Assembly: GCA_900552395.1 (NCBI GenBank)
Contig: URZJ01000032.1
Coordinates: forward strand, 1 to 13,389
Source of the DNA: an uncultured Collinsella sp.
Lineage (GTDB): Bacteria > Actinomycetota > Coriobacteriia > Coriobacteriales > Coriobacteriaceae
Length of the DNA stretch: 13,389 nt
Direction of reading: 5' to 3'
The notes under the pieces were generated by a model that saw only the letters and a program-made list of their open reading frames with translations, was not told the DNA's origin and ran no database searches. The position numbers and the translations under genes were made by a program. Each line of letters begins with the position of its first letter. Positions within the stretch are counted from its first letter, which is position 1. Positions 13,367-13,389 of this stretch are shown one piece after another.

Positions 13367-13375
13367 ATTGTACCA
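13367..13375 (-). promoter_or_regulatory. Extended -10 promoter element of the toxin-antitoxin operon
   Basis: On the minus strand TGG-TACAAT matches an extended -10 (TGnTATAAT with one mismatch), 27 nt before the antitoxin ATG. A -35 at the normal distance would be beyond the window edge. Confidence 0.5.
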
Positions 13376-13389
13376 CGTCAAATCAAAAA

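Noticed and set aside
1..13389. CRISPR array, rRNA, phage or defence genes
   Set aside because: No regularly spaced repeats, rRNA blocks, integrase, nuclease-helicase or phage structural genes were seen. The only defence-like locus is the ordinary toxin-antitoxin pair.

Overview
The window looks like chromosome from a high-GC, host-associated actinobacterium of the class Coriobacteriia, most likely Collinsella or a close relative. This rests on codon use (GC-rich third positions, many GAG, GCC and CTC codons) and on dense, mosaic clusters of sugar PTS and mucin-sugar genes. It is an inference, because there is no rRNA or other marker gene here. Most of the window is devoted to amino-sugar and galactose-family carbohydrate metabolism.

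Layout. (1) 1-3326, + strand: a GntR/HutC regulator, a strong DasR/NagR-like operator with promoter, an AgaS-type SIS deaminase/isomerase, a strong terminator, and a NagA/AgaA-type deacetylase. (2) 3330-3986, - strand: a flavodoxin-like protein with its own terminator. (3) 4144-6797, + strand: a LacX-type aldose-1-epimerase homologue, a LacC/FruK-type PfkB kinase, a 126-bp remnant of the 3' end of a second nagA, a YhcH/YjgK/YiaL-family protein, and a 20-bp G-U-rich terminator hairpin. (4) 6864-7041, - strand: tRNA-Thr(CGT) with promoter and a UUCG-loop terminator. (5) 7131-7613, + strand: an orphan mannose-family PTS IIB whose phosphorylatable His is Tyr. (6) 7614-7938: a gene-free stretch holding a 150-bp element with 26-bp terminal inverted repeats. 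(7) 7939-8977, - strand: galM, broken by one frameshift. (8) 9103-11751, - strand: a galactitol-type PTS operon (IIA-IIB-IIC) with an internal terminator-like hairpin between IIB and IIC. It is transcribed divergently from (9) a DeoR/LacR-type regulator (11994-12758, +). (10) 12779-13375, - strand: a type II toxin-antitoxin pair (ParE/RelE toxin with Phd/YefM-like antitoxin).

How it may work together (inference). The deacetylase would turn N-acetyl-hexosamine-6-P into hexosamine-6-P. The AgaS-like enzyme would deaminate and isomerise galactosamine-6-P to tagatose-6-P, and the LacC-like kinase would make tagatose-1,6-bisphosphate. A galactitol-type PTS could feed the same pathway. This fits use of mucin GalNAc and galactose derivatives by a gut bacterium. 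The tagatose-bisphosphate aldolase, a GalNAc PTS and galactitol-1-P dehydrogenase are not in the window. Several genes are eroding (second nagA, galM, the orphan IIB), so the region looks like a rearranged, partly decayed carbohydrate island. I did not find a clearly new defence or mobile system. The most unusual items are the inverted-repeat element, the active-site-substituted IIB, the nagA relic and the operator architecture.
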